NCBI GenBank assembly: GCA_900696465.1
Contig: CAADGE010000017.1
Coordinates: 1 to 64,000, forward strand
Direction of reading: 5' to 3'
From: an uncultured Planctomycetota bacterium
Lineage (GTDB): Bacteria; Planctomycetota; Phycisphaerae; UBA1845; UTPLA1
Length of the DNA stretch: 64,000 bases
Made by a program: the position numbers and the translations under genes. The notes beneath the pieces were generated by a model. That model had not been told where the DNA came from, did not search any database, and saw nothing but the letters and a program-made list of their open reading frames with translations. Position 1 is the first letter of the stretch. Each line of letters opens with the position of its first letter. Below, in pieces: positions 18,819 to 28,865 of this stretch.

Positions 18819-21563
18819 TTACCCAGTGCTCTGCATGGCGGAGGCGATGGCGTTAATGCTGCGCTGCAACGGTAGCCGCAGCGACTCCCGGTGATCCGCA
18901 GGCGCTGCGTCGTAGCGGTGCAGCAGTTCTACCTGCAGCAGATTGAGCAGATCGGTCGCGGGATTGCGAAATCGGATAAGCGACTGGATGACGGGGTTGT
19001 TATCCAGCAGGGCCTTCTGTTCGGTAATCGACAGGACGGCGCGGCGCGCCCGTTCGAACTCTTCGACGATGCGCGCGTGGAAGTCGCCGGTGTCGCCCGC
19101 TCGATCGGCATAAAGCGATGCTGCCGGCAGTCGGGCACGGGCCATTTCCTGCTGTGCATTGTCGATCAGCGTGCGGAAGAACTCCCACGAGCGATAGAGC
19201 TGCCGCAATCGATCAAGCGCATCCGGCCGGGATGCTGCCAATGCCTCGACACCTGCGCCCAGCCCGTACCAGCCGGGCACGGTGTATCGCATCTGTGTCC
19301 AGGCAAATACCCAGGGGATGGCCCGCAGGTTGTCGAAGTCGACTTCTCCTACGCCGCGAGCAACCGGCCGCGAAGCAATCGGCAGACTGCTGATGTGTTC
19401 GATCGGGCTGACGCGCGTGAACCAGGGCCAGAAGTCGGCATCGTGTACAAGCGAGCGATAGACGGCCATCGATCGCTGCGCCAGTTCATTCATCAGTTCA
19501 TATCGCTCGGTCTGAACCGAATCGGCGGCGGCCTCCGATGTACCCGACCTCGCGGGCAACTCATTTGGAGCCCGTGCCGTGCCCAGAATCATGGCGCTGA
19601 CGATTTGCTCCAGATGTCGGCGGGTGATGGCGGGCAGGCCGTAGCGGAAGGTGACGACTTCACCCTGCTCGGTAAACCGGATACGGCCGCTTCGACTCTC
19701 CGGCGGTGACGCAAGGATGGCACGGTTGGCACGGCCGCCGCCGCGACCGATGGTACCGCCACGACCGTGGAAAAAGCGTAGCTGGACACCGGCACGTCGG
19801 CAGACGCCGGCAATAACGAACTGGGCATTTTGAAGCATCCAGTTCGACATGCAGTAGCCGCCGTCTTTGTTGCTGTCGGAGTAACCGAGCATGACTTCCT
19901 GCATCTGCTCCCGGGCAGCCAGATGCTTCCGATAAACTTCGACGGAAAAAAGCCGCTCCAGCAGGTCCGCGGCATGTTGAAGATCCTCTATTGTTTCAAA
20001 GAGCGGAGCGACATCCATCATCGTCCGTACCTGGCCATTCTGCAGTTTCCAGAGACCCGTCTCTTTCATGAGCAAGAGGACTTCGAGAACGTCACTTACT
20101 TCATGGGTCATACTGACGATGTAACTACCCAGCGCGGACGGATCACGCCGCGCGGCATCCGCAAAAACCGTCAGCCGATCGAGAATCGCCCGCGAGGAGG
20201 CCGACAATTGAAGATCCGACGTGCGAAGTGGGCGCGGCGTGGACAGCTCGCGTTGAAGGAGATCGATCCTTGCCGCTTCGTCACAGGCCAGGTACTCACC
20301 ACAGACGCCGGCCGCCTTGAAGAGTTCCGCTAAGGCCACTTCGTGTCGGGCACTGTGCTGGCGCAAATCGAGCGCGGCCAGATGAAAGCCAAACGTCTCT
20401 GCACGGACGATGCACCGAGCCAGTTCGCCCTGCATGGCCAGTTCATCAAGGCCGGCGGCGGACAAGGACGACTGCAAGACGCGCAGATCATCGAGGAATT
20501 GCAAGGCCGTATGGTCGGTTCCACCGTCACGAATTCGCCGGAGCTTCTCAATCATGCAGGCGATCTTCAGCCGGCAGGATTCACTCGCGAAACGCTTCTG
20601 CCGCTCCGCGTTGACCAATCCCGCGGACAGATCGTCAGCGATGGATTTCATCAACTGCGCTGACGGCGGGACGCGCCGATCGGAGATACTCAACTCGGGT
20701 CCGAGGCGCTCCAGTGATTCGAGGTGCAGATCAATTGCCGCCTCGCGAAGCAGATCGAGCGCTTGACGGGTGACCTCCGGCGTCACGTTCGGATTGCCGT
20801 CTGCATCGCCGCCGATCCAGGTGCGGTAGCGCAGCACAATCGGCAGTCGGCCGCTCCAGCCGTAGGCGCTGCGCAGGGCTTCTGCAAGGTCTTCATAGAG
20901 CCGGGGCACGGTTTCCCAGATGGAGGTTCGCAGGAAGTGAAGTCCGTTTCGCACTTCGTCGAGCACGCCGGGGCGCTGACTTCGAACGTGATCGGTGATG
21001 TAGAGCAGCAACACGAGGTGCTCCATATGCCGTACGAGCTCTCGATTCTGCTGGGGTGTCAGATCATCTCGATCCTGCGCGAGAAGGTCTTCGGCGATGG
21101 CCTTCTGCTTGTCGAGGATCGAATTTCTTCGCGCCTCCGTGGGGTGCGCCGTGAGCGTCGGTTCAATGTCGAGGCGACGGAGCACGGCGAGGATCTCCGC
21201 TTCCGTACGACCTTCCGATTTGAGTGCGTACACGGCTTCTGCGATAGATTCGCGTGGCGGCCGATCCAGCGCGGCAGTTCGCTCGCGGCTCTGGTTGACA
21301 CGGATAATCTGAGCTTTCTCCGCCTGGTTAAGCAGCCAGAAGCGGAGCGTCAGGCAGTCCAGGAGAACGTGAATGTCATCCAGCGATAATGCACGAATGC
21401 AACCCAGTAATCGAGCTGTTGCGTTTGGTCCGGCTTCAAGGGCCCCGCCGGTGCACGCATCGAGCAACTCGTGATAGAGCCGTTGAGGCGCGGCACCTGC
21501 TCGACGCGCGACGACGCGATCCAGCATGGTATCCATCAACTCGAAGCTTTGCCACAAGTCCAT
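18819..21563 (-). CDS. ppc: Phosphoenolpyruvate carboxylase
   Basis: A 914-aa PEP carboxylase, which makes oxaloacetate from PEP and bicarbonate to refill the TCA cycle. The catalytic histidine motif LTAHPTEARRNS is at about 134-145, the second signature VMLGYSDSNKDGGY at about 553-566, and the glycine-rich loop FHGRGGTIGRGGG and RFTEQGEVV follow. The C-terminus ends close to the family pattern but with MQSTG rather than the usual NTG. SD-like AGAGGA precedes the ATG at 21563. It marks the end of the core-chromosome segment before the mobile region. Confidence 0.95.
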   Translation of the reverse strand: MDLWQSFELMDTMLDRVVARRAGAAPQRLYHELLDACTGGALEAGPNATARLLGCIRALSLDDIHVLLDCLTLRFWLLNQAEKAQIIRVNQSRERTAALDRPPRESIAEAVYALKSEGRTEAEILAVLRRLDIEPTLTAHPTEARRNSILDKQKAIAEDLLAQDRDDLTPQQNRELVRHMEHLVLLLYITDHVRSQRPGVLDEVRNGLHFLRTSIWETVPRLYEDLAEALRSAYGWSGRLPIVLRYRTWIGGDADGNPNVTPEVTRQALDLLREAAIDLHLESLERLGPELSISDRRVPPSAQLMKSIADDLSAGLVNAERQKRFASESCRLKIACMIEKLRRIRDGGTDHTALQFLDDLRVLQSSLSAAGLDELAMQGELARCIVRAETFGFHLAALDLRQHSARHEVALAELFKAAGVCGEYLACDEAARIDLLQRELSTPRPLRTSDLQLSASSRAILDRLTVFADAARRDPSALGSYIVSMTHEVSDVLEVLLLMKETGLWKLQNGQVRTMMDVAPLFETIEDLQHAADLLERLFSVEVYRKHLAAREQMQEVMLGYSDSNKDGGYCMSNWMLQNAQFVIAGVCRRAGVQLRFFHGRGGTIGRGGGRANRAILASPPESRSGRIRFTEQGEVVTFRYGLPAITRRHLEQIVSAMILGTARAPNELPARSGTSEAAADSVQTERYELMNELAQRSMAVYRSLVHDADFWPWFTRVSPIEHISSLPIASRPVARGVGEVDFDNLRAIPWVFAWTQMRYTVPGWYGLGAGVEALAASRPDALDRLRQLYRSWEFFRTLIDNAQQEMARARLPAASLYADRAGDTGDFHARIVEEFERARRAVLSITEQKALLDNNPVIQSLIRFRNPATDLLNLLQVELLHRYDAAPADHRESLRLPLQRSINAIASAMQSTG

Positions 21564-21652
21564 CGCATCCTCTTTGCCAGACGTGCCTCATCGTAACAAT
21601 GGAGACGAAAGAGGGCCAACCGAGGCGATCAGACCGCAGCGTAAGAACGCTC

Positions 21653-21953
21653 TGACCTTCCCCCCAGAAACGGATCCAGGTCTTTCGTTAGGATTGGGGT
21701 CTGGATCATGGAGGAAAGGTGATGAGCAGGAAGCGGTTCAAGTCGGAGGAGATCGTCAACTAGCTGCGCGAGGCGGATGTGCTGATCGCGCAGGGACGGA
21801 CGGTGGCCCATGCGTGCAAGCAGATCGGCGTGACGGAGCAGACGTATTATCGTTGGCGGAAGGAGTACGGCGGTCTGAAGACGGATCAGGCGAAGCGGCT
21901 CAAGGAGCTGGAGCGTGAGAACGCTCGGCTCAAACGGCTGGTGGCCGATGCGG
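21653..21953 (+). mobile_element. IS3-family left-end relic
   Basis: The segment begins with TGACCTTCCCCCCAGAAACG, which looks like an IS3-family terminal inverted repeat, and contains a truncated first transposase frame. After GTGGCCGATGCGGAA (about 21941-21955) similarity to an IS3 OrfA is lost and unrelated sequence begins. No OrfB integrase domain or right end is present. This is a fragment sitting at the junction between ppc and the defence island. Confidence 0.65.
21722..21953 (+). pseudogene. IS3 transposase OrfA, broken by a stop and truncated
   Basis: Starting from an ATG at 21722 with GGAGGAAAGG upstream, the frame reads MSRKRFKSEEIVN, then TAG at 21761-21763, then resumes LREADVLIAQGRTVAHACKQ and the helix-turn-helix core TEQTYYRWRKEYGGL, followed by the leucine-zipper-like KRLKELERENARLKRLVADAE. 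That is a textbook IS3/IS407-type OrfA with a nonsense codon where a lysine or similar is expected, and it ends at the deletion point. It cannot be functional without suppression. Confidence 0.8.
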
Positions 21954-22307
21954 AAACCCATCCGATTTGCGGGCTACTCCATCGGCTACAAGCGTGGCGT
22001 GGACCGTCGCTGGCACGTCTCGGTGCGAATCGCTCCCGACGAATACCTGCGGCTCAAGAGCTACCTGGTCGGCCTTGCGGCTCATCGCTCGGTCGAGAAT
22101 ATCATCGTAGAGTTTCAGCGGGTCCCGTTCGATCCATACGCTCCCATCCGCCGCCAACTTCTCAACATCCTTCGCGCTGTAAACCGGGCACGAAAAGAAG
22201 CGGGTTTCGAGCCGGTGCCGTTTACGGCGCTCCGTCTGCGTCGGCGAATTGTCAAACCATTCAAGGCCGAGGAGCGCGAGCATGTAGTGAGTGTACGCGC
22301 TGCGTAG
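21948..22307 (+). pseudogene. Unrecognised gene fragment fused to the IS relic
   Basis: From about 21955 the +3 frame reads a plausible protein (VSVRIAPDEYLRLKSYLV, ENIIVEFQRVPFDPYAPIRRQ, ILRAVNRARKEAGFEPVPF) to a stop at 22307. The first few residues come from the IS sequence, so the original start is missing. I do not recognise the family. It is probably the 3' remainder of a gene cut by the IS or deletion event; a short functional protein cannot be excluded. Confidence 0.4.
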
Positions 22308-22337
22308 GGCCGTGCTTGAGTATCTGTTCCGAGAGCG

Positions 22338-25300
22338 TCAAGCTGCCGCCCAATCTTGGCAGAGCAATTCGGCCTGCTCCAAGACTGTCTGAGTAGCCTT
22401 TTCCTGCTTGTCAGGTGGATACCCGTATTTCCGAAGTATCCGCTTGACCATTGACCGAAGTCTCGCTCGAACCGTCTCCTTCACCGTCCAGTCGATAGTC
22501 ACATTGCGGCGGACCATATCGACAAGCTCACGGGCTATGTTTCGCAGCGTATCGTCGCCGAGCACCTTCACCGCGCTATCGTTGACTTCGAGTGCGTCAT
22601 AGAAGGCAATTTCATCCTCGGAAAGGCCAGTTTGCTCGCCTCGCCTGTTCGCATCTCGCATCTGCTTCGCAAGTGCAATTAGCTCCTCGATGACCTGGGC
22701 CGTCTGGATGGCACGGTTCTGATACCCGCGAATCGACTTCTCCAGCATTTCGGCGAACGACCGCGATTGAACCAGGTTCTTCTTTGAGCGAGTCTTGATT
22801 TCATCATTCAAGAGCTTTCGCAGTAGCTCAACCGCTAGGTTCCGGTGCGGAAGCTCGCGTACATCGGCGAGAAACTCGTCGGAGAGAATGGAGATATCAG
22901 GGTTCTTGAGTCCCGCAGCGGAGAAGATATCGACGACCTCATCCGAAGCCACAGCTTTCGACACAAGCTGACGAATCGCGGCGTCCAGTTCGTCGGGAGC
23001 CTTGCCGATTCCGGTGGTTGTCTTCGCCAAGGCAGCACGAACGGCTTGGAAGAACGCCACGTCGTCGCGGATTCGGATTGCTTCGGGGTGGGGGACCGCG
23101 AGTGCGAATGCCTTTGACAAATCAGAAACCGCCTTCAGGTAACGAGTCTTTCCGTCATCCTGAGCAAGAATGTGCTCCTGTGCCGGCGGAAGAAGGCGTA
23201 GTCGGTCTGCTGGAGTGCCTACCGTCCACGCCGTCCAGTCGAACCCGTGGAACATGTCGCAACAAATCTCGTACTTCTCCAACATGACGGCGACGGCCTC
23301 TTCCTGGTCGATGGCCGTGTCGCCCTTGCCGCCGCTCTCCGTGTAATCGCGAAGGGCATGTTTCAATTGGTCGGCGAGTCCTAAGTAATCGACGACAAGT
23401 CCGCCGGGCTTGTCACGGAACACGCGGTTGACGCGGGCGATGGCCTGCATCAAGCCATGACCTCGCATCGGCTTGTCCACGTACATCGTGTGTAGGCACG
23501 GAGCATCGAAGCCCGTAAGCCACATATCGCGGACGATGACAATCTTCAGCGGGTCGGCGGCCTGCTTGAACCGTTTCGCAAGCGCCTCACGTCTCGGCTT
23601 GTTGCGAATATGGTCTTGCCATTCAAGCGGGTCCGATGCAGAGCCGGTCATGACGATTTTGATGGCCCCCTTGTCGTCGGCCACGTCGTGCCAGTCGGGT
23701 CGGAGCTTTACGATGGCCTTATAGAGGTCCACGCAGATTCGGCGGCTCATGCAAACGATGAGGGCCTTGCCGTCCATCGCCTCCAGGCGGCGTTCGAAAT
23801 GCTCGACCAGGTCGTCTGCGATTAGATTGATACGCTTCTCCGCCCCGACGATGGCCTCCAGCGCCGCCCATTTCGTCTTGAGCTTCTCTTTCTTCGCTTC
23901 CTCTTCACCCTCGGTGACTTCCTCAAACTCCTCGTCGAGTCGCGGCTTTTCCTCCTCGGGTAGCTCTAACTTCGCAAGGCGGCTCTCGTAATAAATGGGA
24001 ACGGTCGCTCCGTCCTGAACAGCCCGCTGAATGTCGTAGATGCTGATGTAGTCGCCGAATACCGCTCGCGTGTTCTTGTCGGTCAGTTCAATCGGCGTGC
24101 CGGTAAAACCGATGAACGATGCGCTCGGCAGCGCATCGCGGATGTGGCGTGCAAATCCGTCGATGAAATCGTATTGGCTGCGATGGGCTTCGTCGGCGAT
24201 GACGACGATGTTGCGCCGGTCGGAAAGCTGCGGGTATGTGTCGCCCTTTTCTTCGGGAAAGAACTTCTGAATCGTCGTGAAGACGACGCCGCCGGAAGCG
24301 ACGGCAAGCAAGCTGCGAAGGTGCGCCCTGTCCTTCGCCTGCTCGGGCTTCTGACGCAAGAGTTCGTGGCAGCGAGCGAATGTGCCGAAGAGTTGGTCGT
24401 CGAGGTCATTGCGGTCGGTAAGCATAACAAGCGTCGGGTTCTGCATCGGGGGATGCAAAATCACACGTCCGGCATAAAACGCCATCGTCAGACTCTTGCC
24501 CGACCCCTGCGTGTGCCAGACGACGCCGCAACGTTTGTCGCCATTGGGGCCAGCGGCCTCGGCTGTCGCCGCGACGGCACGGTTGACGGCGTGGAACTGG
24601 TGATAACCGGCGAGCTTCTTGCTCACCGTGCCGTCCGCTTCCTCCTCGAACACGATGAAGTGCCGCACAAAGTCGAGAAAGCGTCGCCTCTCGAACAAGC
24701 CCTGAATGAGCACCTCCAGTTGCGGCATTGTGGACGGGGCGAGTTCTTCGCCTTCGATGGTCTTCCACGGCATGAACCACTCGCGGTCGGCCGTGAGCGA
24801 GCCGACGCGGGCCTCCAGGCCGTCCGAGATAATGAGCACCGCGTTGTATGCGCAAAACGTCGATATCTGCTGCTTGTACGTCTGAAGCTGATTGAAGGCG
24901 GACCAAATCGTCGCGTTCTCATCGGCGGGGTTCTTCAACTCGATGAGTCCAAGCGGCAGGCCGTTAGCGAACACGACCACATCGGGGCGGCGGTTGTGCT
25001 GACCCTCGACCACGGTGAACTGATTCACCACAAGGAAGTCATTGTTGTCCGGGTTGTCGAAGTCCAGCAGCCGAACGCGGTCGCCTGCGATAGAGCCGTC
25101 CTCGCGTCGGTACTCGACCTCGACGCCGTCCACGAGCATTCTATGAAATGAGCGATTGTTGGCAACGAGCGTCGGCGATTCGAGCCGGAGCACCTTGCGA
25201 ATCGCCTCGTCCTGGGCCTGCGGGGGAACTGCTGGATTCAGCCGGGCGACGGCGTCTCGGAGACGCTGCGGTAAAACGACCTGCTCATAAGAATCGCGCT

Positions 25301-25403
25301 CGGCTCCCGGTACGTTCCGTGCGATGTCTGGTCCAAAGCGCAGGTCGTAGCCGAGAGTCTTGAACCAACTCAGCGTCGCCAGTTCAACCGATTGCTCATG
25401 CAC
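22338..25403 (-). CDS. hsdR: Type I restriction endonuclease subunit R
   Basis: A 1021-aa HsdR, the motor and nuclease subunit of a type I restriction-modification complex. The PD-(D/E)xK nuclease core is [20 protein letters not shown] at about 140-157. The SF2 motor has Walker A HTQGSGKS at about 295-302, the DEAH box [12 protein letters not shown] at about 399-410, motif [11 protein letters not shown], and a helicase C-terminal half with [22 protein letters not shown] chose GTG at 25403 because it overlaps the HIRAN stop by 8 nt and is preceded by GGGAG; the frame is open to an ATG at 25436. It is last in the hsdM-hsdS-kinase-HIRAN-hsdR operon. Confidence 0.95.
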   Translation of the reverse strand: MHEQSVELATLSWFKTLGYDLRFGPDIARNVPGAERDSYEQVVLPQRLRDAVARLNPAVPPQAQDEAIRKVLRLESPTLVANNRSFHRMLVDGVEVEYRREDGSIAGDRVRLLDFDNPDNNDFLVVNQFTVVEGQHNRRPDVVVFANGLPLGLIELKNPADENATIWSAFNQLQTYKQQISTFCAYNAVLIISDGLEARVGSLTADREWFMPWKTIEGEELAPSTMPQLEVLIQGLFERRRFLDFVRHFIVFEEEADGTVSKKLAGYHQFHAVNRAVAATAEAAGPNGDKRCGVVWHTQGSGKSLTMAFYAGRVILHPPMQNPTLVMLTDRNDLDDQLFGTFARCHELLRQKPEQAKDRAHLRSLLAVASGGVVFTTIQKFFPEEKGDTYPQLSDRRNIVVIADEAHRSQYDFIDGFARHIRDALPSASFIGFTGTPIELTDKNTRAVFGDYISIYDIQRAVQDGATVPIYYESRLAKLELPEEEKPRLDEEFEEVTEGEEEAKKEKLKTKWAALEAIVGAEKRINLIADDLVEHFERRLEAMDGKALIVCMSRRICVDLYKAIVKLRPDWHDVADDKGAIKIVMTGSASDPLEWQDHIRNKPRREALAKRFKQAADPLKIVIVRDMWLTGFDAPCLHTMYVDKPMRGHGLMQAIARVNRVFRDKPGGLVVDYLGLADQLKHALRDYTESGGKGDTAIDQEEAVAVMLEKYEICCDMFHGFDWTAWTVGTPADRLRLLPPAQEHILAQDDGKTRYLKAVSDLSKAFALAVPHPEAIRIRDDVAFFQAVRAALAKTTTGIGKAPDELDAAIRQLVSKAVASDEVVDIFSAAGLKNPDISILSDEFLADVRELPHRNLAVELLRKLLNDEIKTRSKKNLVQSRSFAEMLEKSIRGYQNRAIQTAQVIEELIALAKQMRDANRRGEQTGLSEDEIAFYDALEVNDSAVKVLGDDTLRNIARELVDMVRRNVTIDWTVKETVRARLRSMVKRILRKYGYPPDKQEKATQTVLEQAELLCQDWAAA

Positions 25404-26178
25404 GCGCGACTCCCGGAGTCCGTAGCGGTACATCAACGATCGGCTGGAATTCCTCGCCGCTGCATGGGCGGAAGTCCTCCGGCCAGCACGCGTTCATCCG
25501 GCAAAGGACGCGCTGCTGAAGCGGTGCGTCGGGATTGACCCGCTCGACGTGCAACGCGACAAAATCCTGCTGGCATTGTGCGCAAAGCTGCCAGACATCC
25601 TTCGCCAGGTAGCGCGGTACATAGCCGATCATGCATCGGTCGCCGCCATTGTTCGTGCGTACCGCGACCGCGTACGGGTCGTGCTTATTTGAGATGTCGA
25701 GCATCAACCCGAGTTCCTCTTCCGACTGCAATCGCGCGATGCGTTCCAGCGCCGCAGGCGGCATCCACCGGACGCCGTGCAGGAAGAACTTGTTCAGATA
25801 GCATCCCGTCGCGTCAGGCAGCGGACAGGGGAAGACCTCAACCGAGTCGGTCTGCCGCCGCCCCTCGGTCACCCCCAGCAGGGCCAACGGTTCCGGCGGA
25901 TCATCCGGATCGAACCCGCCCCACGTCAGGTACGCCTCGTATTCCGGCCGCGACTTGGCCAGCAGTCGGTTGGCCAGCAATGGAAACAACTCGGCGGATT
26001 CGTACACCGTTTCCAGTTCGTTCATGCCGACAAACGGCTGGAATCCTTCCAGCGACCGCGCCCCCTTCGTATAGACAAAACGGTACACGTCGCCTTCATG
26101 GTCCACCCGCGCCACCGGCCCCCATCGGCCGGCCGCGTCATCGCCGGATCGCCACGCAATAAAAACGGAAGTCGTCAT
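25396..26178 (-). CDS. HIRAN domain protein paired with a HipA-like kinase
   Basis: A 260-aa protein. Residues 1-90 ([57 protein letters not shown]) match the N-terminal region common to HIRAN proteins that partner HipA-like kinases. Residues 130-225 are the HIRAN domain ([45 protein letters not shown]), a fold associated with recognising DNA ends or stalled forks. Its start overlaps the kinase stop by 4 nt and its stop overlaps hsdR, so the three are translated as a unit inside the restriction operon. Partnership with the kinase is inferred from this coupling and from the common pairing. Confidence 0.88.
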   Translation of the reverse strand: MTTSVFIAWRSGDDAAGRWGPVARVDHEGDVYRFVYTKGARSLEGFQPFVGMNELETVYESAELFPLLANRLLAKSRPEYEAYLTWGGFDPDDPPEPLALLGVTEGRRQTDSVEVFPCPLPDATGCYLNKFFLHGVRWMPPAALERIARLQSEEELGLMLDISNKHDPYAVAVRTNNGGDRCMIGYVPRYLAKDVWQLCAQCQQDFVALHVERVNPDAPLQQRVLCRMNACWPEDFRPCSGEEFQPIVDVPLRTPGVARA

Positions 26179-27089
26179 TCGTCCTCGTTCGCCATAAGTC
26201 GTCGCCGGTTTTCAATCAAAAGGGCGGTCGTGAAGTCCCGGCAAGTCTGCGACATCCGGTGCGTCGGAACCTCTTCCACAACCCCTCTGATTGTATCGTC
26301 GCTAATCCCGCCGAGTCTGGCAAGCCAGGCCGCCCCGGCCGCTGAGGACATGCCGGAAAAGGCCCTCCATGCCTCGACGGTCGTCAGCGGACGTTGTGCC
26401 GCCACGTCCGGGTAAAACGCCGATCTCGCCCGCCGTACGAACCGCCCGATGGACCGGCCCACATCTCGCGTGGCCAGCCGGTCCTGCCGCTCCTCGTCCG
26501 TCAGGTTCCGTGCCAGCGATGCGCCGTGGTCAAAAGTTGGCGCGAGATGCAGCGATCTTTCCACAAGCAGCACTCCCCAGTTCTCGTGGTGGCGGTCCTG
26601 GTTGGCAATCCATGCATCCAGCATGGCATAACCCGTGAACACGTCCAGCGCCGATCGGGCGCCGTCCGGCACACCCTCCATCCACCGTGCGGGCGGCGGC
26701 TGGAGAAGACGCACGGCCTCCGCGACCGCAGCGACCGTATGCTCGCGTACCTTGTATCGGCGCGCCGCGTCCGCCGGGTAGCTTGAATCAATGGCCAGCA
26801 GCAACTGATTACCGAGAACCAGCGCGGCGGGCGGCGGGGCGCACGTCTCGCACACCACGCCCGGCGTGCGGCTCTGCGATTCTTCCGCGAGGTTGTAACG
26901 CACGTGAGGCAGGCCGAGCAACCGACAGAGTTCACACGCGATCTTTTCGGCCCAATCCTCGCCCGTGCCCCGCTCCTCGGCCTTGAACAGCATCCGCCGC
27001 TCACCGTCGCGAAACCAGAACTTCCGCTTCGTGCCCAGCGGTTCGTGATCGAGCTTCTGATTCGGATCAACGGGAAGGATCGGGTACAT
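26175..27089 (-). CDS. HipA-like serine/threonine kinase
   Basis: A 304-aa protein with the HipA/phosphatidylinositol-kinase-like fold. An ATP-binding Lys lies in RMLFKAEERGTGEDWAEKIACEL. The catalytic segment is MLDAWIANQDRHHENWGVL (Asp and Asn of the NxDRHxxN type), followed by the metal-binding Asp of APTFDHGASL. It lacks the N-terminal HipA subdomain; a matching region sits on the neighbouring HIRAN protein, so the two may form a split system. It starts 3 nt after hsdS and overlaps the HIRAN gene by 4 nt. HipA-family kinases are usually growth-arresting toxins; a defence role here is inferred from its place in a restriction operon. Confidence 0.85.
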   Translation of the reverse strand: MYPILPVDPNQKLDHEPLGTKRKFWFRDGERRMLFKAEERGTGEDWAEKIACELCRLLGLPHVRYNLAEESQSRTPGVVCETCAPPPAALVLGNQLLLAIDSSYPADAARRYKVREHTVAAVAEAVRLLQPPPARWMEGVPDGARSALDVFTGYAMLDAWIANQDRHHENWGVLLVERSLHLAPTFDHGASLARNLTDEERQDRLATRDVGRSIGRFVRRARSAFYPDVAAQRPLTTVEAWRAFSGMSSAAGAAWLARLGGISDDTIRGVVEEVPTHRMSQTCRDFTTALLIENRRRLMANEDE

Positions 27090-27092
27090 CGG

Positions 27093-28865
27093 TTATCCGG
27101 CTCGCGCGGCGAAGGCTTTGGAGTTGTGAATGCGAATCTCGCCGGAAAGGAGCTTGGGGAGCAAGGCGTCACGTAACGCTGCCAATGTGCGGGATTGCAC
27201 ACTCCTCTGCCAAGTACTCTCAAGAATGGGTGAAATAATCTGGTTCATGCTGCGAAGGGTTGGCATTGGAGGAATCGCCAATTTGGCCTGCGTAAGGTGG
27301 TGCCGCTGGATATGGCCCATTGTCGTTGCTTTCCCTGCTGCTATATGGCGAAAATCGTCAAGGTGCTGGTGTACGGCTAGATAGCACAACCATTTCGGGT
27401 ACGTCGATGAGGTCACTTTGAATAGATGCTGATTTAGTGCCCCGCGGCCCCCAGCCCAATAGACGCACTCTAGCGACCCGGACCACGAAAATAGTATGTC
27501 GCCGTCGTCAACTATGTAATCGTTGGGGATACTGTCACTGGCTCGGTCCGCCCCGACTGTGTGGCCCGCACGAAGCTGAGCAATTTTGATGACAGGTAGC
27601 CAGTTGTCGCCGCTTGGAGGGTACTTCTGCAAGGCTAATCCGTTTAGAAAGCGTGCTATCTCATCTAGGCTCAGAACGTTCCACCCCTTCGGAATTTGAC
27701 CAAGCGGCGAATCCTCGAAGTCATCGGGGAACAATCGGTCGAGTTCTCCGACCGAACCCTCACCCCGACCGTCTCCCAGAGGGAGAGGGCGATGAACGGG
27801 CGATGGGGCGACGACCCCGGCGATGGCGGACAGGACCGATTCCGGGTCGTCCATGACCCGTTCGTTGGGGAAACGCAAGACAACAAGACCCTGCGCCGCC
27901 ATCCAGGCATCGCGTTTGAGGTCTTTCTTCTGCCGCGCGCGGTGAACGCCGCCGTCAAGTTCAATGACCAGCCGGTGTTCGTGGCAATAAAAATCCGCGA
28001 CGTAATCACCCAACTGATGCTGCCGTCGGAATTTCAAGTCCATGAACCGTCGGCCCCGAACCAGTTCCCAGAAGATTTTCTCGGCGGAGGTCTGCTGCTT
28101 CCGCAACGCGCGCGCCGTCTCCACCAGTCCCGCAAAATCGTACCCTCCGCGATAGCTCCTCTCCCCCTTTCCCGCGAATCTGGCACCCTGACCCCCACTC
28201 CCTCTCCCACTGGGAGAGGGTGGCCGAAGGCCGGGTGAGGGTTGATTTCGAGCACGGGCGGCGTTGCGCCGCACGGGATCGAAATCAATGAACCACGACT
28301 TGAAAATCGCCTGGGCAATTTCCTCCAGCGTCTTGTTCATTCGCCGGTTCAACTCGATCTTGTCGTCCAGCGTGCCGAGCACGTGGGCAATGGCTCGCTG
28401 CTCGTCTTTGCTCTTTGGAACACGAAGCGGTGCGCTAGTCATCGTCGATGCACTGGCGTTGGGTTGGGCTGACTTGTCGCCGAGAACTCCGCGTATGTAG
28501 GTCCAGAACTCGTCCGATTTGAGGTAATACGCGAGGAATCGAGGCTCAACTCCGGCTTTCGCTTTGAGCCGCACTAGATAGGACGCGAAGACGGCTCGTG
28601 GGGGAGACTTTATGTAAGCACTTGCTCCTGTGCTCGCCCCCGTTCTCGCGAGCACGATATCACCATGGTGTAGTTGGTACTTCGATGTCGTGTCTTCGTC
28701 AGCGGTAACGTATGGCACTGTGTCCCAATTGATGTGGCCGGAAACGATGTCTGTGATACGAAGGAAGCGCGGCCCAACGGCATCGCTTGACGCGGAGTCA
28801 GTAAGGCCGTAGTCAATTGACTCGCAAGCGTCTGCGAGCTTGCAACTGGTCCAGTCAGAGGCCAT
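27093..28865 (-). CDS. hsdS: Type I restriction specificity subunit S with an inserted DUF559 domain
   Basis: A 590-aa S subunit. TRD1 spans about 1-160, followed by the central conserved helix [44 protein letters not shown] (157-199). TRD2 begins at [11 protein letters not shown]-like sequence near 378 and ends with the distal helix [20 protein letters not shown]. Between them, residues about 207-371 are foreign: proline/glycine-rich ends ([13 protein letters not shown] and [18 protein letters not shown]) around a DUF559 domain ([41 protein letters not shown]). The insertion keeps the frame and coincides with a TIR-bounded DNA element. The start overlaps hsdM by 11 nt. Whether the S subunit still folds and specifies DNA binding is open. 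Confidence 0.9.
   Translation of the reverse strand: MASDWTSCKLADACESIDYGLTDSASSDAVGPRFLRITDIVSGHINWDTVPYVTADEDTTSKYQLHHGDIVLARTGASTGASAYIKSPPRAVFASYLVRLKAKAGVEPRFLAYYLKSDEFWTYIRGVLGDKSAQPNASASTMTSAPLRVPKSKDEQRAIAHVLGTLDDKIELNRRMNKTLEEIAQAIFKSWFIDFDPVRRNAARARNQPSPGLRPPSPSGRGSGGQGARFAGKGERSYRGGYDFAGLVETARALRKQQTSAEKIFWELVRGRRFMDLKFRRQHQLGDYVADFYCHEHRLVIELDGGVHRARQKKDLKRDAWMAAQGLVVLRFPNERVMDDPESVLSAIAGVVAPSPVHRPLPLGDGRGEGSVGELDRLFPDDFEDSPLGQIPKGWNVLSLDEIARFLNGLALQKYPPSGDNWLPVIKIAQLRAGHTVGADRASDSIPNDYIVDDGDILFSWSGSLECVYWAGGRGALNQHLFKVTSSTYPKWLCYLAVHQHLDDFRHIAAGKATTMGHIQRHHLTQAKLAIPPMPTLRSMNQIISPILESTWQRSVQSRTLAALRDALLPKLLSGEIRIHNSKAFAARAG
27755..28243. mobile_element. 489-bp in-frame element with inverted ends, encoding a DUF559 domain
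   Basis: The ends are an 11-bp perfect inverted repeat, AACCCTCACCC at 27755-27765 and GGGTGAGGGTT at 28233-28243. Just inside each is a palindromic CTCCC/GGGAG hairpin (around 27772-27788 and 28200-28220). The unit is 489 bp, exactly 163 codons, has no stop in the hsdS frame and codes for a complete DUF559 (very-short-patch-repair-like nuclease fold) domain with short low-complexity arms. No target-site duplication is obvious. It behaves like a protein-coding palindromic element inserted into a gene. Confidence 0.7.

Noticed and set aside
20724-21389. 221-codon plus-strand frame opposite ppc
   Set aside because: Antisense shadow of conserved PEP carboxylase sequence.
21722-21953. Functional read-through of TAG in the IS3 OrfA
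   Set aside because: The gene is also truncated at its 3' side and has no OrfB, so decay is the simpler reading.
24144-25151. 335-codon plus-strand frame opposite hsdR
   Set aside because: Shadow of HsdR motor motifs; no start context or domain.
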